Positions 53,604 through 63,784 of a DNA stretch of 64,000 bases are shown piece after piece. This DNA is from Parvibaculum sp. (GTDB lineage: Bacteria; Pseudomonadota; Alphaproteobacteria; Parvibaculales; Parvibaculaceae): positions 1,670,988 through 1,734,987 of the forward strand of contig JAUSMV010000030.1 in assembly GCA_030645235.1 (NCBI GenBank), given 5' to 3'. The translations under genes were made by a program, and so were the position numbers. Within the stretch, counting starts at the first letter, position 1; each line of letters opens with the position of its first letter. The notes beneath the pieces were generated by a model, which was given only the letters and a program-made list of their open reading frames with translations, did not search any database and was not told the DNA's origin.

Positions 53604-55217
53604 TTAGTGGCGGAAGTGGCGCATGCCTGTCATGACCATGGCGAGGCCTTTTTCGTCGGCTGCCGCAATCACTTCATCATCACGCATTGAGCCACCAGGC
53701 TGAATGACGGCGGTGGCGCCTGCTTCGGCGGCGGAGAGTAATCCATCAGCGAAGGGGAAGAAGGCATCGGATGCGACAACGGAACCGACAGTCGCCGGGA
53801 TTTTGAGACCTGCTGCGTCGGCGGCGTCCTGTGCTTTGCGCGCTGCAATACGGGCGCTGTCAACGCGGCTCATCTGACCGGCACCGATGCCGACGGTGGC
53901 CCCATTTTTCACATAGATGATGGCATTTGATTTCACGTGTTTGCAGACGCGGAAAGCAAACAGAAGGTCTTTCAATTCCTGTTCGGTCGGCTGGCGTTTT
54001 GTTACGACCTTGAGATCAGCAAGGGTTACATGGCCATTGTCGCGTGACTGAACGAGCATGCCACCTGCAACTGACTTCACGGTGAGGCCCGGCGACATGG
54101 CGTTGGGTAAACCGCCTGTGATAAGGAGGCGCAGGTTTTTCTTGGCACCAATAATGCGGCGCGCGTCTTCATCGGCGTCGGGCGCGATGATGACTTCGGT
54201 GAAAATCTTTGAAATCTCTTCCGCCGTTGCGCCGTCGAGTTTGACGTTAGACGCGATGATGCCGCCAAAAGCTGAAACCGTATCGCAGGCAAAGGCGGCG
54301 CGATAGGCTTCAACGAGTGTGGCGCCTGTGGCGACGCCGCATGGATTGGCATGTTTGATAATAGCGATGGCGGGGATCTTCGGGTCAAACTCGGCGGCGA
54401 GTTCAAAGGCAGCGTCCGTGTCATTGATATTGTTGTAGGAAAGTTCTTTGCCTTGCAACTGCACGGCGGTAGCAACGCCCGGGCGGTTGTCACCGTTTAC
54501 ATAAAAGCTCGCGAGCTGATGGGGGTTTTCGCCATAGCGAAGTGTCTGTTTCAAACGGCCACCGAAAGCGCGGAAATCAGGTGCGGTGTCGTCCAGCGTA
54601 TCGGCAAACCAGTTTGAGATAGCGGCGTCATATGCGGCGGTGCGGGCGTATGCTTTATGCGCGAGATGTTTGCGTAGAGCCTTTGTTGTGCCGCCCTTGG
54701 CTTTGATTTCTTCGATGACGGAAGCGTAGTCGCTGCCTTCGACGATGACGGCGACATAAGCATGATTTTTTGCCGCGGCGCGGATCATCGCCGGTCCGCC
54801 GATGTCGATATTCTCGACGCATTCATCGTAAGCCGCACCCTTGGCGACGGTTGCTTCAAAGGGATAGAGATTGACGCAGAGAAGGTCGATGGCCCCGATG
54901 CCGTGCGCCTCCATGGCTGCTTTGTGGTCTGCATCGTCACGCACTGCGAGCAACCCGCCATGGACTTTCGGGTGCAATGTTTTCACGCGTCCGTCCATCA
55001 TTTCAGGAAAGCCGGTGAGGTCGGAAACGTCTTTGACGGGAAGGCCTGCATCCGCAATCGCTTTGGACGTACCGCCGGTTGAGACGAGTTCGACGCCTGC
55101 ATCGTGGAGTACCCGGGCAAAGTCGATCAGGCCCGTTTTGTCGGAGACGGACAGAAGGGCGCGGCGGACCGGCTGAAGGTCGGCGGCTTCGGGAAGGACT
55201 TTGGTCGAGACGGACAT
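53604..55217 (-). CDS. purH: bifunctional AICAR formyltransferase/IMP cyclohydrolase PurH
   Basis: 537 residues. N-terminal MGS-like IMP cyclohydrolase ([48 protein letters not shown]) and C-terminal AICAR transformylase ([57 protein letters not shown]). Last two steps of IMP synthesis. ATG 55217 has the family-like start; a 72-residue longer reading is unlikely. Confidence 0.97.
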   Translation of the reverse strand: MSVSTKVLPEAADLQPVRRALLSVSDKTGLIDFARVLHDAGVELVSTGGTSKAIADAGLPVKDVSDLTGFPEMMDGRVKTLHPKVHGGLLAVRDDADHKAAMEAHGIGAIDLLCVNLYPFEATVAKGAAYDECVENIDIGGPAMIRAAAKNHAYVAVIVEGSDYASVIEEIKAKGGTTKALRKHLAHKAYARTAAYDAAISNWFADTLDDTAPDFRAFGGRLKQTLRYGENPHQLASFYVNGDNRPGVATAVQLQGKELSYNNINDTDAAFELAAEFDPKIPAIAIIKHANPCGVATGATLVEAYRAAFACDTVSAFGGIIASNVKLDGATAEEISKIFTEVIIAPDADEDARRIIGAKKNLRLLITGGLPNAMSPGLTVKSVAGGMLVQSRDNGHVTLADLKVVTKRQPTEQELKDLLFAFRVCKHVKSNAIIYVKNGATVGIGAGQMSRVDSARIAARKAQDAADAAGLKIPATVGSVVASDAFFPFADGLLSAAEAGATAVIQPGGSMRDDEVIAAADEKGLAMVMTGMRHFRH

Positions 55218-55424
55218 GGGGTGCGCTCTTTTTGCTGGCGAGATGAGGCTTTGATGCGGAGGGCGATAGCATAATTTGGGAGGGAGGGCCAAGCTCATCG
55301 GTGCAGGAGTATCAAATCCCGCGCTGCGGCAAATGGTTCCTGCGGTTTTCGGCGGACCGGCCCTCTCATTTGCGGGGTAATCCGCGCTAAATTGGCTGAA
55401 AATCAACCTCAGGGAGTGCCACAA

Positions 55425-55841
55425 ATGCCGCAAGACATGCTCGCCATGCTCAAATCCATGCCCTTGCCTTTTGCCGAGCTTTTGGGGCTTGAGCTTGTCT
55501 CAGCCGAACCCGACAAGGTGGTCGCCCGTCTTCCCGTGCGCAAAGAGCTATGCACCATCCCCGATATTCTCCATGGCGGGGCGATCATGTCGCTCGCTGA
55601 CACCATCGGCGCGGTGGCGACCATGCTCAATGTGCCGCAAGGCGCGACTACGACGACGATTGAAAGCAAGACCAATTTTCTCGCGGCCATCCCCATCGGC
55701 GATGTCGCGGAGGCGACCTGCACACCGCATCATCGCGGCGGACGGCTCATGGTGTGGGAGACAAAAATCCGCCGCGGTGATGGCAAGCTCGCCGCCGTTG
55801 TCACGCAAAGCCAACTCGTGATGCGTCCCGACAAGGGCTGA
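55425..55841 (+). CDS. PaaI-family hot-dog thioesterase
   Basis: 138 residues. [45 protein letters not shown] matches PaaI thioesterases (the conserved GG-x-I/M-x-x-L-AD substrate helix). ATG 55425 has AGGGAG upstream; a TTG at 55392 in frame is the alternative. Sits alone, divergent from purH and convergent with the heparinase-like gene (4 nt gap). Confidence 0.9.
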   Translation: MPQDMLAMLKSMPLPFAELLGLELVSAEPDKVVARLPVRKELCTIPDILHGGAIMSLADTIGAVATMLNVPQGATTTTIESKTNFLAAIPIGDVAEATCTPHHRGGRLMVWETKIRRGDGKLAAVVTQSQLVMRPDKG

Positions 55842-55845
55842 CTTT

Positions 55846-57774
55846 TTAGGCGTCGTCGGTACTTGTGTCGGTCGGTGCGAGATCGGGCAGTTCGAGCGAG
55901 GTGGCGGGCGCCTGCTTGTGCTGGCTGCCTGCCTTGCTCGACAGGCGCCGCCAGACCCAGTTTACTTTGGCTTCATCGCGAAAAACTTTGCCGCTCACGA
56001 CGATTTGTTCAGAGCGCCGCGTCGGCTCGCCTGCGCCGAGATAAATGCTTTCTTCAAGCGTGATGGCAGCTGCGACACCTGCGCTTGCCGCTTTAAACTG
56101 CCAGCCGTCACCATTGCCGAGCATCACCAGCACGTTGGAACCGTCATGCGCCAATGAGGCGCGTGCATCAGGATGAAGATGGAAGCGGATGGTGAAGGGG
56201 CGCTCTTCCGGAACAGGGTGTGGACGGATGAAATCCATGAGGCGCTTTGGTGCTTCGCTGGCTATGAGAATATCCTCGCCGCGCAACTCTTCGCCCGCCG
56301 CGTTTAAAAACAAGCGGCGGCGATGGGTGAGGCCGAATAGTTTTTCATAGCCGTTATGCGCGGCTTCAAGCCAGATGCCTGCATCATTTTCATTGCGGCG
56401 GCTCTCGACGCGGCGCGGGCCTTCCATGAGGCGGGTGCCGAGAAGGGCGCGGCCGAATTTGGCGCGCAGGATGCGCGCGGACGACGTGTCAGCGAGCACG
56501 AGAGTTGATTGTGCGGCGGTCGCGCGGCTGGCTGCTTCCCAGTCAGGACCAAGTACGCGTGTCGAACCACAATTCACAACAAGACGAGAGCTTTTGATGC
56601 TCATTTCAAAGGAGAGACAACCGGCATGCGCCGCGTGGCTGTAGCGTCCGGGCGGTGGTGGACCGGTATCAGCGATGATGATGCTCGGGCCTGCGGCCAT
56701 GCGCTGATAGCCCGAATGAGGTGCAAAACCGAAGGGACGACCCTTGGTGTCGTCTTGTGCAAGGGCCGCATCAATCGTGCCGTCGATGCCTTCGTTGGAC
56801 CCATTGAACAATGCCAAACGTCCGTCGCCGTGGCGGAAGAACCGCAGCATCGGCATCATACGGTCAATCGCATCACGGATCGGCTTTGGCACATCGATCT
56901 GGCGTTGCGTCAGTGCTTCGCGCAATGAAATAAGATCAAGCAAGATGGAATGCATGGCGGCAGGGTTGCGGCTCACATGGCCGCCATCGGCGAGGATCTG
57001 ACGGTCAAGCTCGCGGCAGACAAGGTGCAGGCCTTTGTCGAGACGTTTCTGGCCTTCCGACAGGCAGAGACCGGAGAAGGCAAGACCGACTGCTGCAGTA
57101 AAGCGCGGCTCACCGGCGGGGGCCATTGAGGCCGTGCGTGCAAGGTGTCTTGCCTGGCGCGCCATGTTGCGCAGCAAAGTTGAGCGGTAGATGAGATCGG
57201 AGCCGTCGATGATGAGTGCGCCGTTTGCGACCCATGAGGTGAGACGCCGTCCGATGACATGGGGACGCCAGGCAATGTCATTCCAAGTGCCTGCTTCAAT
57301 GATCCAACCGGCGACGAGCGTTTGCGCATAGGTGCGAGCGGCATCGCCGCCTGCTGCCGTGAAATGGCGCAACCATGAAAAGCCGTGGAGTTCCTCACTC
57401 CATGCTTCTGACGGCGCGGATGCGAGGAAGGGTGAGCTGCCATCGGTTTTGACTTGCCCACCAGGCAGCGACCAGCGGCCATGAAAAAGTGCGTCAGCTG
57501 TGTCGGCGCGGCCGGGGCGCAGATCGCGCGGGTAGTGGATCATGTGATCGGGCATTGGTCCGCGCAAAGATTTGCCGTAGAGCCAGCTTGCATAGGCGTG
57601 CGCAAGGAGCTTGTCTCGTCCGCGCACGAATGCCGCACCCGCTAAATCAATCGCGCGATTGCCGGGCGGCATTGAAAAATGAGCGGGTTCTGAATGGGGT
57701 TCTGTCGCACGCGGGCTTAAGCGCTGTGGGGCTGGCGCGGTCTCGTTATGAGCTTCAGTTTCGGCATGTCTCAT
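55846..57774 (-). CDS. heparinase II/III-like protein
   Basis: 642 residues. N-terminal (alpha/alpha) toroid (WRPHVIGRRLTSWVANGALIIDGSD, ELDRQILADGGHVSRNPAAMHSILLDLI, with the catalytic-type region DGSNEGIDGTID) and C-terminal beta-sandwich (HAGCLSFEMSIKSSRLVVNCG, RFHLHPDAR). The family is conserved in Alphaproteobacteria between rpe and purH, and may process a cell-surface polysaccharide; true heparin lyase activity is not implied. No obvious signal peptide at the chosen ATG 57774. Confidence 0.87.
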   Translation of the reverse strand: MRHAETEAHNETAPAPQRLSPRATEPHSEPAHFSMPPGNRAIDLAGAAFVRGRDKLLAHAYASWLYGKSLRGPMPDHMIHYPRDLRPGRADTADALFHGRWSLPGGQVKTDGSSPFLASAPSEAWSEELHGFSWLRHFTAAGGDAARTYAQTLVAGWIIEAGTWNDIAWRPHVIGRRLTSWVANGALIIDGSDLIYRSTLLRNMARQARHLARTASMAPAGEPRFTAAVGLAFSGLCLSEGQKRLDKGLHLVCRELDRQILADGGHVSRNPAAMHSILLDLISLREALTQRQIDVPKPIRDAIDRMMPMLRFFRHGDGRLALFNGSNEGIDGTIDAALAQDDTKGRPFGFAPHSGYQRMAAGPSIIIADTGPPPPGRYSHAAHAGCLSFEMSIKSSRLVVNCGSTRVLGPDWEAASRATAAQSTLVLADTSSARILRAKFGRALLGTRLMEGPRRVESRRNENDAGIWLEAAHNGYEKLFGLTHRRRLFLNAAGEELRGEDILIASEAPKRLMDFIRPHPVPEERPFTIRFHLHPDARASLAHDGSNVLVMLGNGDGWQFKAASAGVAAAITLEESIYLGAGEPTRRSEQIVVSGKVFRDEAKVNWVWRRLSSKAGSQHKQAPATSLELPDLAPTDTSTDDA

Positions 57775-57852
57775 CGGGCAATGCTCTTAACTGATGATGT
57801 CGCTTTTGGAGCGACAATAAACTTAAGCGCTGTGAATTTAAACACCGTGAAC

Positions 57853-58524
57853 TTAGACGCCGCTGCGTATCTTTGCGATATTGGCGGCATATTGGGCCTC
57901 GCCGCCTTTGAAGGTTGCGGTACCTGCAACAAGGACGTCAGCGCCCGCTGCAATGGCGCGGGGCGCTGTTTCGAAATTGATGCCGCCATCGACTTCAAGC
58001 TCAATGATGCGACCCGATGCGCTGATCGCGCTGCGGATTGTGGTGATGCGGGCCAATTGGCTTTCAATGAAGCTCTGGCCGCCAAAACCGGGGTTCACGC
58101 TCATTATCAGCACGAGGTCGATGTCGTTGAGAAGCGGCCACAGGACTTCCAAGGGCGTTGCAGGATTGAGCACCACGCCCGGCTTCACGCCGGCGGCGCG
58201 GATCGCCTGCACGGTGCGGTGCGGATGGGCGCCGGCTTCGGGATGGAACGAGATGATGTCGGCACCCGCCTTGGCAAAGGCGTCGATATAAAGGTCAACC
58301 GGCGAGATCATCAGATGGACGTCGAAGGTTTTGCTCGTGTGCGGACGCAGGGCTTTGACGACATCGGGACCGATGGTGATGTTCGGGACAAAATGGCCGT
58401 CCATGACGTCGATATGGATATAGTCCGCGCCCGCTTTGTCGATGGCGCGCACTTCTTCGCCGAGGCGTGCAAAATCCGAGGCGAGAATGGACGGGGCAAT
58501 TTTGATCATTGGCTGTGTGCTCAT
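57853..58524 (-). CDS. rpe: ribulose-phosphate 3-epimerase
   Basis: 223 residues. TIM-barrel epimerase of the pentose phosphate/Calvin pathways: [46 protein letters not shown] (metal-binding His/Asp), [28 protein letters not shown] and VDGGIN. 78 nt upstream of the heparinase gene; short AT-rich repeats follow its stop. Confidence 0.97.
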   Translation of the reverse strand: MSTQPMIKIAPSILASDFARLGEEVRAIDKAGADYIHIDVMDGHFVPNITIGPDVVKALRPHTSKTFDVHLMISPVDLYIDAFAKAGADIISFHPEAGAHPHRTVQAIRAAGVKPGVVLNPATPLEVLWPLLNDIDLVLIMSVNPGFGGQSFIESQLARITTIRSAISASGRIIELEVDGGINFETAPRAIAAGADVLVAGTATFKGGEAQYAANIAKIRSGV

Positions 58525-58693
58525 AGGAACCTCAGAATACCCGATATTGACGGTACTTCTTGGGGTAAACCACTATATCTTGCTCATTTCAGTGCTTAAC
58601 AGCTTGAATCTTTGCGTGCAAGGATAGACAAAGACCGAAGTTTCATCAGGCCGGAGCGGGCCATGTGACATAATATGGCGCGCGCGGGGGCGT

Positions 58694-59479
58694 ATGGCTA
58701 TGGACGACAAAGTGAGTGAGACGGGGCCGGCGCTGACCTTTCGCCAAAGCCTCACCTGGACTGCACATCTCTTCAAAGCCGTTATCCGTCAATATCATAA
58801 AGATCTCGGTGCGAAGCTCGCGCCGCTCATTGCGCGCGACGCCGTCATTGTCGATGTGGGGGCCCATTCGGGTCAGCATTCCAAGCTCTTTGCCGGTATG
58901 GCCCCTGACGGTCACGTCTATGCGTTTGAGCCCGGTGCCTATGCGCGTTCGATTCTGTCGCGCATGGTCCGGCTGCGTGGGCTTTCCAATGTGACGGTCG
59001 TGCCCTTCGGCATGTCGGATAAGGCCTCGACCGAAACGCTGCATGTGCCCTTGAAGCGGAGCGGCACAATGGGCTTTGGTCTGTCGCATATCGGGGCGGA
59101 CAATGATGACGGGCGGGCGACTGCGACCGAGACCATTCAACTCACGACGCTCGATATTTTTGCTGAGGCGCAAAAGCTCACCCGGCTCGATTTTGTTAAA
59201 GTCGATATTGAAGGCTGGGAAGCGCATTTTCTTAAAGGCGCGCTCGGTACGATCAAACGGTTACGCCCGATTGTGCTTATTGAAGTCGTTGAACATGTGC
59301 TGGCGCGGGCGGGTACGACGCCTGCCGATATCTTCGACGCGATGGCCCCACTCGACTATGTAGCGTTTGAAAATTCAGAGCATGACGGATATGTGATGCG
59401 CCGCGTCGAAGGCTTCCGTCATTCGATGGACATAATGTTTGTGCCGTCTGAAAAAGCGCATCTCGTTGACGCTGAGTGA
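58694..59479 (+). CDS. FkbM family SAM-dependent methyltransferase
   Basis: 261 residues. SAM motif I VDVGAHSGQHS at 54-64, FEPGAYAR (motif II Glu), IQLTTLDIF and DFVKVDIEGWEAHFLKGALGTIKRLRPIVLIEV (the D-I-E-G FkbM hallmark). These methylate sugar hydroxyls or glycolipids. Ends 1 nt before the convergent second methyltransferase; both interrupt the usual rsmB-rpe adjacency. Confidence 0.9.
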   Translation: MAMDDKVSETGPALTFRQSLTWTAHLFKAVIRQYHKDLGAKLAPLIARDAVIVDVGAHSGQHSKLFAGMAPDGHVYAFEPGAYARSILSRMVRLRGLSNVTVVPFGMSDKASTETLHVPLKRSGTMGFGLSHIGADNDDGRATATETIQLTTLDIFAEAQKLTRLDFVKVDIEGWEAHFLKGALGTIKRLRPIVLIEVVEHVLARAGTTPADIFDAMAPLDYVAFENSEHDGYVMRRVEGFRHSMDIMFVPSEKAHLVDAE

Positions 59480-60190
59480 TCAGAGTTTGCGTCCGATGCC
59501 TTTGATGCCCGCCTTCAGGTCAAATTCAAATTTGATGATCTCAATATCGTGCTCTTTCAGAAAGGCGCGCATATTGGCCTTCGTGAAATAGAGCAAGTGC
59601 TGCGGCGGGATGACTGCAAACCACTTGGTGAAATCTTTCGGCACGCTCCAATGGCCCGCATCCGGTGTTGTCACCAGCAGGATCGCGCCCTTGTTCATGC
59701 GTTTTGATAAAGCCGCGAAATAGGCATGGACGTCGGGCAGATGCTCGATCATCTCGCTTGAATAGACAAAATCGAAATTGCCAAAGCTCTCGGGCAGTTC
59801 TGAAATATCACCGGCATGAAAGCGCGCTTCCGGCACAAAGCCGCGGGCGTATTCAACGCTCTCCTCGTCAATGTCGAGACCATGTGCGTCAAAGCCAAGC
59901 TCGACTGCGGCCTTGACGCCTGTGCCGAGATTGCAACCGACGTCAAGAAATTTGTTGCCGGGCGCGAGATGCTTATAGCGCGCGAGACGTTTTTTGGTGC
60001 GTGCCACTTTAGCGTCGGCTTTGCTCAGGTAAGGTGCTGATTTGTTGCGACGATAATAGTCGTTAAGTTCGTCGTTGCTCGGCAGGGGATCGACAAAGCG
60101 AAATTTGCACGTCGTACACTGGTAGATTTTGTAACTATCTTTTTCGCCGACAAAGACTTTTTCGTCACTCTTGCAAATGATGCAAGTCAT
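59480..60190 (-). CDS. class I SAM methyltransferase with N-terminal zinc ribbon
   Basis: 236 residues. Cys3/Cys6 and Cys25/Cys28 (CIIC...CTTC) form a probable zinc knuckle; SAM motif I LDVGCNLGTGVKAAVELG near 79 and GNFDFVYSSEMIEHLPDV near 133 (motif II/post II). The arrangement resembles surface-polysaccharide/sugar C- or O-methyltransferases, but a ligand is not assignable. Follows rsmB on the same strand. Confidence 0.85.
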   Translation of the reverse strand: MTCIICKSDEKVFVGEKDSYKIYQCTTCKFRFVDPLPSNDELNDYYRRNKSAPYLSKADAKVARTKKRLARYKHLAPGNKFLDVGCNLGTGVKAAVELGFDAHGLDIDEESVEYARGFVPEARFHAGDISELPESFGNFDFVYSSEMIEHLPDVHAYFAALSKRMNKGAILLVTTPDAGHWSVPKDFTKWFAVIPPQHLLYFTKANMRAFLKEHDIEIIKFEFDLKAGIKGIGRKL

Positions 60191-60254
60191 AGAATTACCC
60201 CGTTCCCCGCGCCTTTATTCAACATTGCAAGTTTCACCGTGTGACGCAAGGCGT

Positions 60255-61595
60255 TCAACTGACGCGCTTTAAGCGCGCTGCATAAAACCCGTCAAGCCCG
60301 CCCGCGTCGCTGAGATGACACGGCAGGGTGCGCAGGTCGCCCGCCTTGGTGATCGCTTCGCTCATACCACCAATTTCATCAGGCGATATAACGACGCGGA
60401 CAAATTCCGGGTGGTGTTCCAGAAATGTATCGACCTGTTTCACGCCCTCTTCAGGTTCAAGCGAACAGGTGCAATAGATGAGCGTGCCACCGATATTCAG
60501 AAGGTCCGCGCTATGGTTGAGCAGGCGTGCCTGTAACATGGCGAGGCGGTCGCGGTCGGCGGCTGACTTTAGGTGCAGCACGTCAGGATGACGGCGCGCG
60601 GTGCCCGTTGCTGTGCAGGGTGCGTCAAGCAGGATGAAATCCCATTTACGATCCGGCGCAAATTTTGTTGCGTCCTCTACAATGATCTCGGCTGAGAGTG
60701 AGAGACGCGCGAGATTCTGTGTGAGGCGTTCGAGGCGTGGGGCAGAGCGGTCGAGCGCCGTGACGTTTGCGCCGCGCGCCGCGAGCGACAGGGTTTTGCC
60801 GCCTGGTGCTGCACAGAGATCGAGCACGTCGCGACCCTTCACATTGCCCAGAAGTTTGACAGGAAGTGCGGCGGCGGCATCCTGCACCCACCATGCGCCT
60901 TCATCGAAACCTTCAAGAGCTTCGATACGGCCTGACACGTTCAGGCGCAAAGTACCTGTCGGCAGAATCTGCGCGTTGAGCTTTGTGGCCCATTCATCGC
61001 GCCTGCGTTCGTCTTTGACGGTGAGATCGAGCGGTGGCTCACTAAACTGCGCGCGGATGATCTCGCGGGTTTTGATCTCACCGTAAATGCCGATCCAGCT
61101 CTTCCAAAGCCACGGCTGAAGTGCGGCGCGTTCGCCGTCGATACCTTCGCGGATTGTTTCGGCTTCACGCAACGCGCGGCGCAGGATGGCGTTGACGAGT
61201 GACTTGAAATGCATGGCGTCGCTGTCGCGACCTGCGGCTTCGACTGCGAGATCGACGACGGCATGGGCCTTCACGTCAAGAAAGAAAAGCTCGGCGAGCG
61301 CCGTGCGCAAAATGACTTGTGTGAGGCCCGCGCGCGGCGGCAATTTTTTGTCGAGGAGGCGTTTGATGATGAGGTCAATTTCGCCAATATGGCGCAAAGT
61401 CGTCGTCGCGATGGCGCGGGCAAAGCCGCGGTCGGCGGGAGCGAGTTTGGCGAGAAGCCCACGCGAGGCTTCATCGGCAAAGGCTTCATCAAGGGCGCGT
61501 TTTTGGGTGAGAACCGCTGCCACAAGCCTGTGCGCACCTTGCCTTGCGGCAAGGCCCGCATCTGCGGCTTTGGGTTCGGTCTCTGTTTCGCTCAT
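60255..61595 (-). CDS. rsmB: 16S rRNA (cytosine-C5) methyltransferase RsmB
   Basis: 446 residues. N-terminal NusB-like domain (GAHRLVAAVLTQKRALDEAF, RALREAE), C-terminal Rossmann: LCAAPGGKTLSLAARGANVTALD, DAPCTATGTARRHPDV (catalytic TCxxS/PC pattern, first Cys) and YCTCSLEPEEG (nucleophile Cys). Methylates C967 (E. coli numbering). Typical position upstream of rpe/purH except for the inserted methyltransferases. Confidence 0.94.
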   Translation of the reverse strand: MSETETEPKAADAGLAARQGAHRLVAAVLTQKRALDEAFADEASRGLLAKLAPADRGFARAIATTTLRHIGEIDLIIKRLLDKKLPPRAGLTQVILRTALAELFFLDVKAHAVVDLAVEAAGRDSDAMHFKSLVNAILRRALREAETIREGIDGERAALQPWLWKSWIGIYGEIKTREIIRAQFSEPPLDLTVKDERRRDEWATKLNAQILPTGTLRLNVSGRIEALEGFDEGAWWVQDAAAALPVKLLGNVKGRDVLDLCAAPGGKTLSLAARGANVTALDRSAPRLERLTQNLARLSLSAEIIVEDATKFAPDRKWDFILLDAPCTATGTARRHPDVLHLKSAADRDRLAMLQARLLNHSADLLNIGGTLIYCTCSLEPEEGVKQVDTFLEHHPEFVRVVISPDEIGGMSEAITKAGDLRTLPCHLSDAGGLDGFYAARLKRVS

Positions 61596-61673
61596 GGGCG
61601 CAGTTTAGAGCATAAGCGGGTCGGAAACGGAAGCGCGGCATTTTGAGCCATATAACGCTCCGCTGACGGATGA

Positions 61674-62543
61674 TCAGCCCCAGGGGCGGCCCGCTTCACG
61701 GGCATGTCCGGCGGCAATCTCACGCAGTTTCGCAATACGGTTGGCGGTGGCGGGATGAGTTGAGAAAAGCCGGTCGCGCCCACCCCCGTGCAAGGGATTG
61801 ATGATGAACATATGGGCACTGGCCGGATTTCTTTCAGCCGCCTGATTGATGGAGCGGTGGGAGGCCACCTCAATTTTTTCCAAGGCAGAAGCGAGCCACA
61901 AGGGACGACCCGAAATCTCGGCACCCATGGCGTCTGCTTCATATTCGCGTGTGCGGCTGATTGCCATTTGTACAAGACCTGCGGCCATCGGGGCCAGGAT
62001 CATCAGCGCCAAAGTGCCGATGATGCCGGTTCGGTTATCGTCTCGCGAGCCGCCGAAGAAGAAGGCGAAATTGGCGAGCATGGAAATTGCGCCGGCAATT
62101 GTCGCGGTGATTGTCATGATCAGCGTGTCGCGGTTTTTGATATGGGCGAGTTCATGCGCCAAGACACCGGCGAGTTCTTCCGTTGACAGATTGTTCAGAA
62201 GCCCTGTTGTGACAGCGACTGCGGCATTTTCAGGGTTGCGGCCTGTCGCAAAGGCGTTGGGCTGTTCCTGATGCATGATGTAAACGGCGGGCATGGGAAG
62301 GCCCGCATTTTCAGAAAGCTGACGCACGAGGCGCACGAGTTGCGGCGCTGCAGCCTCATCCACGGCTTGCGCACCGTGCATGGAGAGAACCATTTTGTCG
62401 GACTTCCAATAAGCAAAAAGGTTCATTGCTGCCGCCAAAACAAGCGCAATCATGGCCCCCGACGTGCCGCCGATCAGGGAGCCGATCCCCATGAACAAGG
62501 CGGTCATGGCGGCGATCAGGATGAAGGTTTTGGCGCTGTTCAT
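61674..62543 (-). CDS. htpX: membrane zinc protease HtpX
   Basis: 289 residues. Two N-terminal membrane helices ([35 protein letters not shown]), the M48 zinc motif HELAH at 130-134, two further helices ([47 protein letters not shown]), and E in the [11 protein letters not shown] third-ligand helix. Quality control of membrane proteins under stress. ATG 62543 chosen; an upstream in-frame read adds a spurious 76 residues. Confidence 0.95.
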   Translation of the reverse strand: MNSAKTFILIAAMTALFMGIGSLIGGTSGAMIALVLAAAMNLFAYWKSDKMVLSMHGAQAVDEAAAPQLVRLVRQLSENAGLPMPAVYIMHQEQPNAFATGRNPENAAVAVTTGLLNNLSTEELAGVLAHELAHIKNRDTLIMTITATIAGAISMLANFAFFFGGSRDDNRTGIIGTLALMILAPMAAGLVQMAISRTREYEADAMGAEISGRPLWLASALEKIEVASHRSINQAAERNPASAHMFIINPLHGGGRDRLFSTHPATANRIAKLREIAAGHAREAGRPWG

Positions 62544-62631
62544 ACGGGGTTTGTGGCTTTCAAAAAACTGGTGATAACGGGACTTATCCCTTATATGTGG
62601 CTCGCTAACCTGTGCTTCAAGCGAGTGTTTC

Positions 62632-62835
62632 ATGCAAGAGATCGAGCGATTTCGTGACAAGATCGTGTCAGACGCTGCGAGCCGTGCGCTTGCAGAGGCC
62701 GAAGAGCGCCGAAAGCTCGCTGACGAAAAAAATAAAAGTAATCCCCGCCCGCGCGAGATCAACGGGCGCAAGGAGACCAGCGACCCGACGCGTTATGGTG
62801 ACTGGGAAAATAAGGGGATTATTTCCGACTTCTAA
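62632..62835 (+). CDS. DUF1674/SdhAF4-like small protein
   Basis: 67 residues; charged helix then the conserved C-terminal R-Y-G-D-W-E-x-K-G-x-x-S-D-F tail ([14 protein letters not shown]), the mark of DUF1674/SDHAF4, an assembly factor protecting or flavinating succinate dehydrogenase. Divergent from htpX with 88 nt between starts. Confidence 0.93.
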   Translation: MQEIERFRDKIVSDAASRALAEAEERRKLADEKNKSNPRPREINGRKETSDPTRYGDWENKGIISDF

Positions 62836-62875
62836 TTTTCGCCACTCTTATGGGAGATAAGAGGACGGGGAGAAA

Positions 62876-63616
62876 TTGGAACCGGATTTGCCGTATCTCG
62901 GAGAGCGACATTCACGCTGGACACTTTGGGCCTCGCTCTTTGCGCGCGGGCTGATTTTGGGCTCCCTCGCGATAGCGGCATGGTTTGGCCTCAATGCGCT
63001 GCCGGACAGTATCAATCCGTTTTCACCGATTGAACTCACGAGTGATGTCGGCGCGCTCACCAATCTGAAACTCAGGCTGTTGCAACCGCGCTATGAAGCG
63101 TGCCTTGCGACAATAAAACGCCGTTCCATCAGCATTGAACGCAAAGAGATTGTCTCCACCGAGAAAGGGTGCGGCATGGAGAAGGGCATTGTGCTGAAGC
63201 AAAGCCCTTTGATCCATGGCAGTCAGCTGGAGCTTACCTGTGGGCTCGGTGCGGCCTTATTGATCTGGGAGCGGAATATTGTCGTGCCGGAATCTGAGGC
63301 GCTGCTGGGCTCGCCGGTGACGCGTGTGCGCACTTTTGGCACCTATTCTTGTCGCAATGTGAACCATGCCAAAGCAGGCAGGCGCTCGGCCCATGCGGAA
63401 GGCCGCGCTATTGATATTGCGGGCTTTGATCTTGCTGACGGGCGCAAAATTTCAGTCCTGAAAGACTGGGGCAAGGATACGCCGGAGGGGCGCTTTCTTG
63501 CCCAGGTGCATGACGGCGCGTGCTCTGTTTTCAACGTCGTGCTGGGACCGGAATATAACGCGCTTCACAAGAACCATTTCCATTTAGACATGTCGCTTTG
63601 GAGCGTGTGCAAATAG
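62876..63616 (+). CDS. extensin-like family membrane-anchored protein
   Basis: 246 residues. One N-terminal membrane span near 20-45 (LFARGLILGSLAIAAWFGLNALP), then a periplasmic extensin-like domain with AHAEGRAIDIAGFDLADGR (a His/Asp metal-type motif), GSQLELTCGLGAALL and KNHFHLDMSLWSVCK. Such domains often have peptidoglycan-related peptidase folds, but activity here is unproven. TTG start at 62876 preceded by GAGGACGGGGAG. Downstream in the same frame lies a nuclease-like remnant. Confidence 0.88.
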   Translation: MEPDLPYLGERHSRWTLWASLFARGLILGSLAIAAWFGLNALPDSINPFSPIELTSDVGALTNLKLRLLQPRYEACLATIKRRSISIERKEIVSTEKGCGMEKGIVLKQSPLIHGSQLELTCGLGAALLIWERNIVVPESEALLGSPVTRVRTFGTYSCRNVNHAKAGRRSAHAEGRAIDIAGFDLADGRKISVLKDWGKDTPEGRFLAQVHDGACSVFNVVLGPEYNALHKNHFHLDMSLWSVCK

Positions 63617-63739
63617 TTTTTTCTTTGTGTTTTGGCGGTTACGGGCGAGGCGATGCTCGCGCAAGGGCTGGTGCGGGAATATGAGGGCGGTAAACGGTTG
63701 TGCTGGTGTGATGTGGCGCAGTCGGCGTTTATTCCATAG
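63617..63739 (+). pseudogene. remnant of a thermonuclease (SNase-like) C-terminus, in frame with the extensin gene
   Basis: Directly after the extensin TAG, the same frame reads GEAMLAQGLVREYEGGKRLCWC to TAG 63737-63739. A-x-L-x-x-x-GLA/V-x-x-Y-x-GGKR-x-x-WC is the C-terminal signature of SNase-like thermonucleases ('LVREGLARPYDGGKR...WC'). No start or catalytic Asp/Arg region exists upstream, so it is a fragment. The 36-codon size makes the call tentative. Confidence 0.45.
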
Positions 63740-63784
63740 GCGGATATATAAGGTTGAGAACTCAGGAACAGGTCGGCTTTCAAA

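Noticed and set aside
55218-55433. N-terminal extension of PurH up to 55433
   Set aside because: The extra 72 residues have no relation to PurH and overlap the divergent thioesterase promoter; ATG 55217 matches family length.
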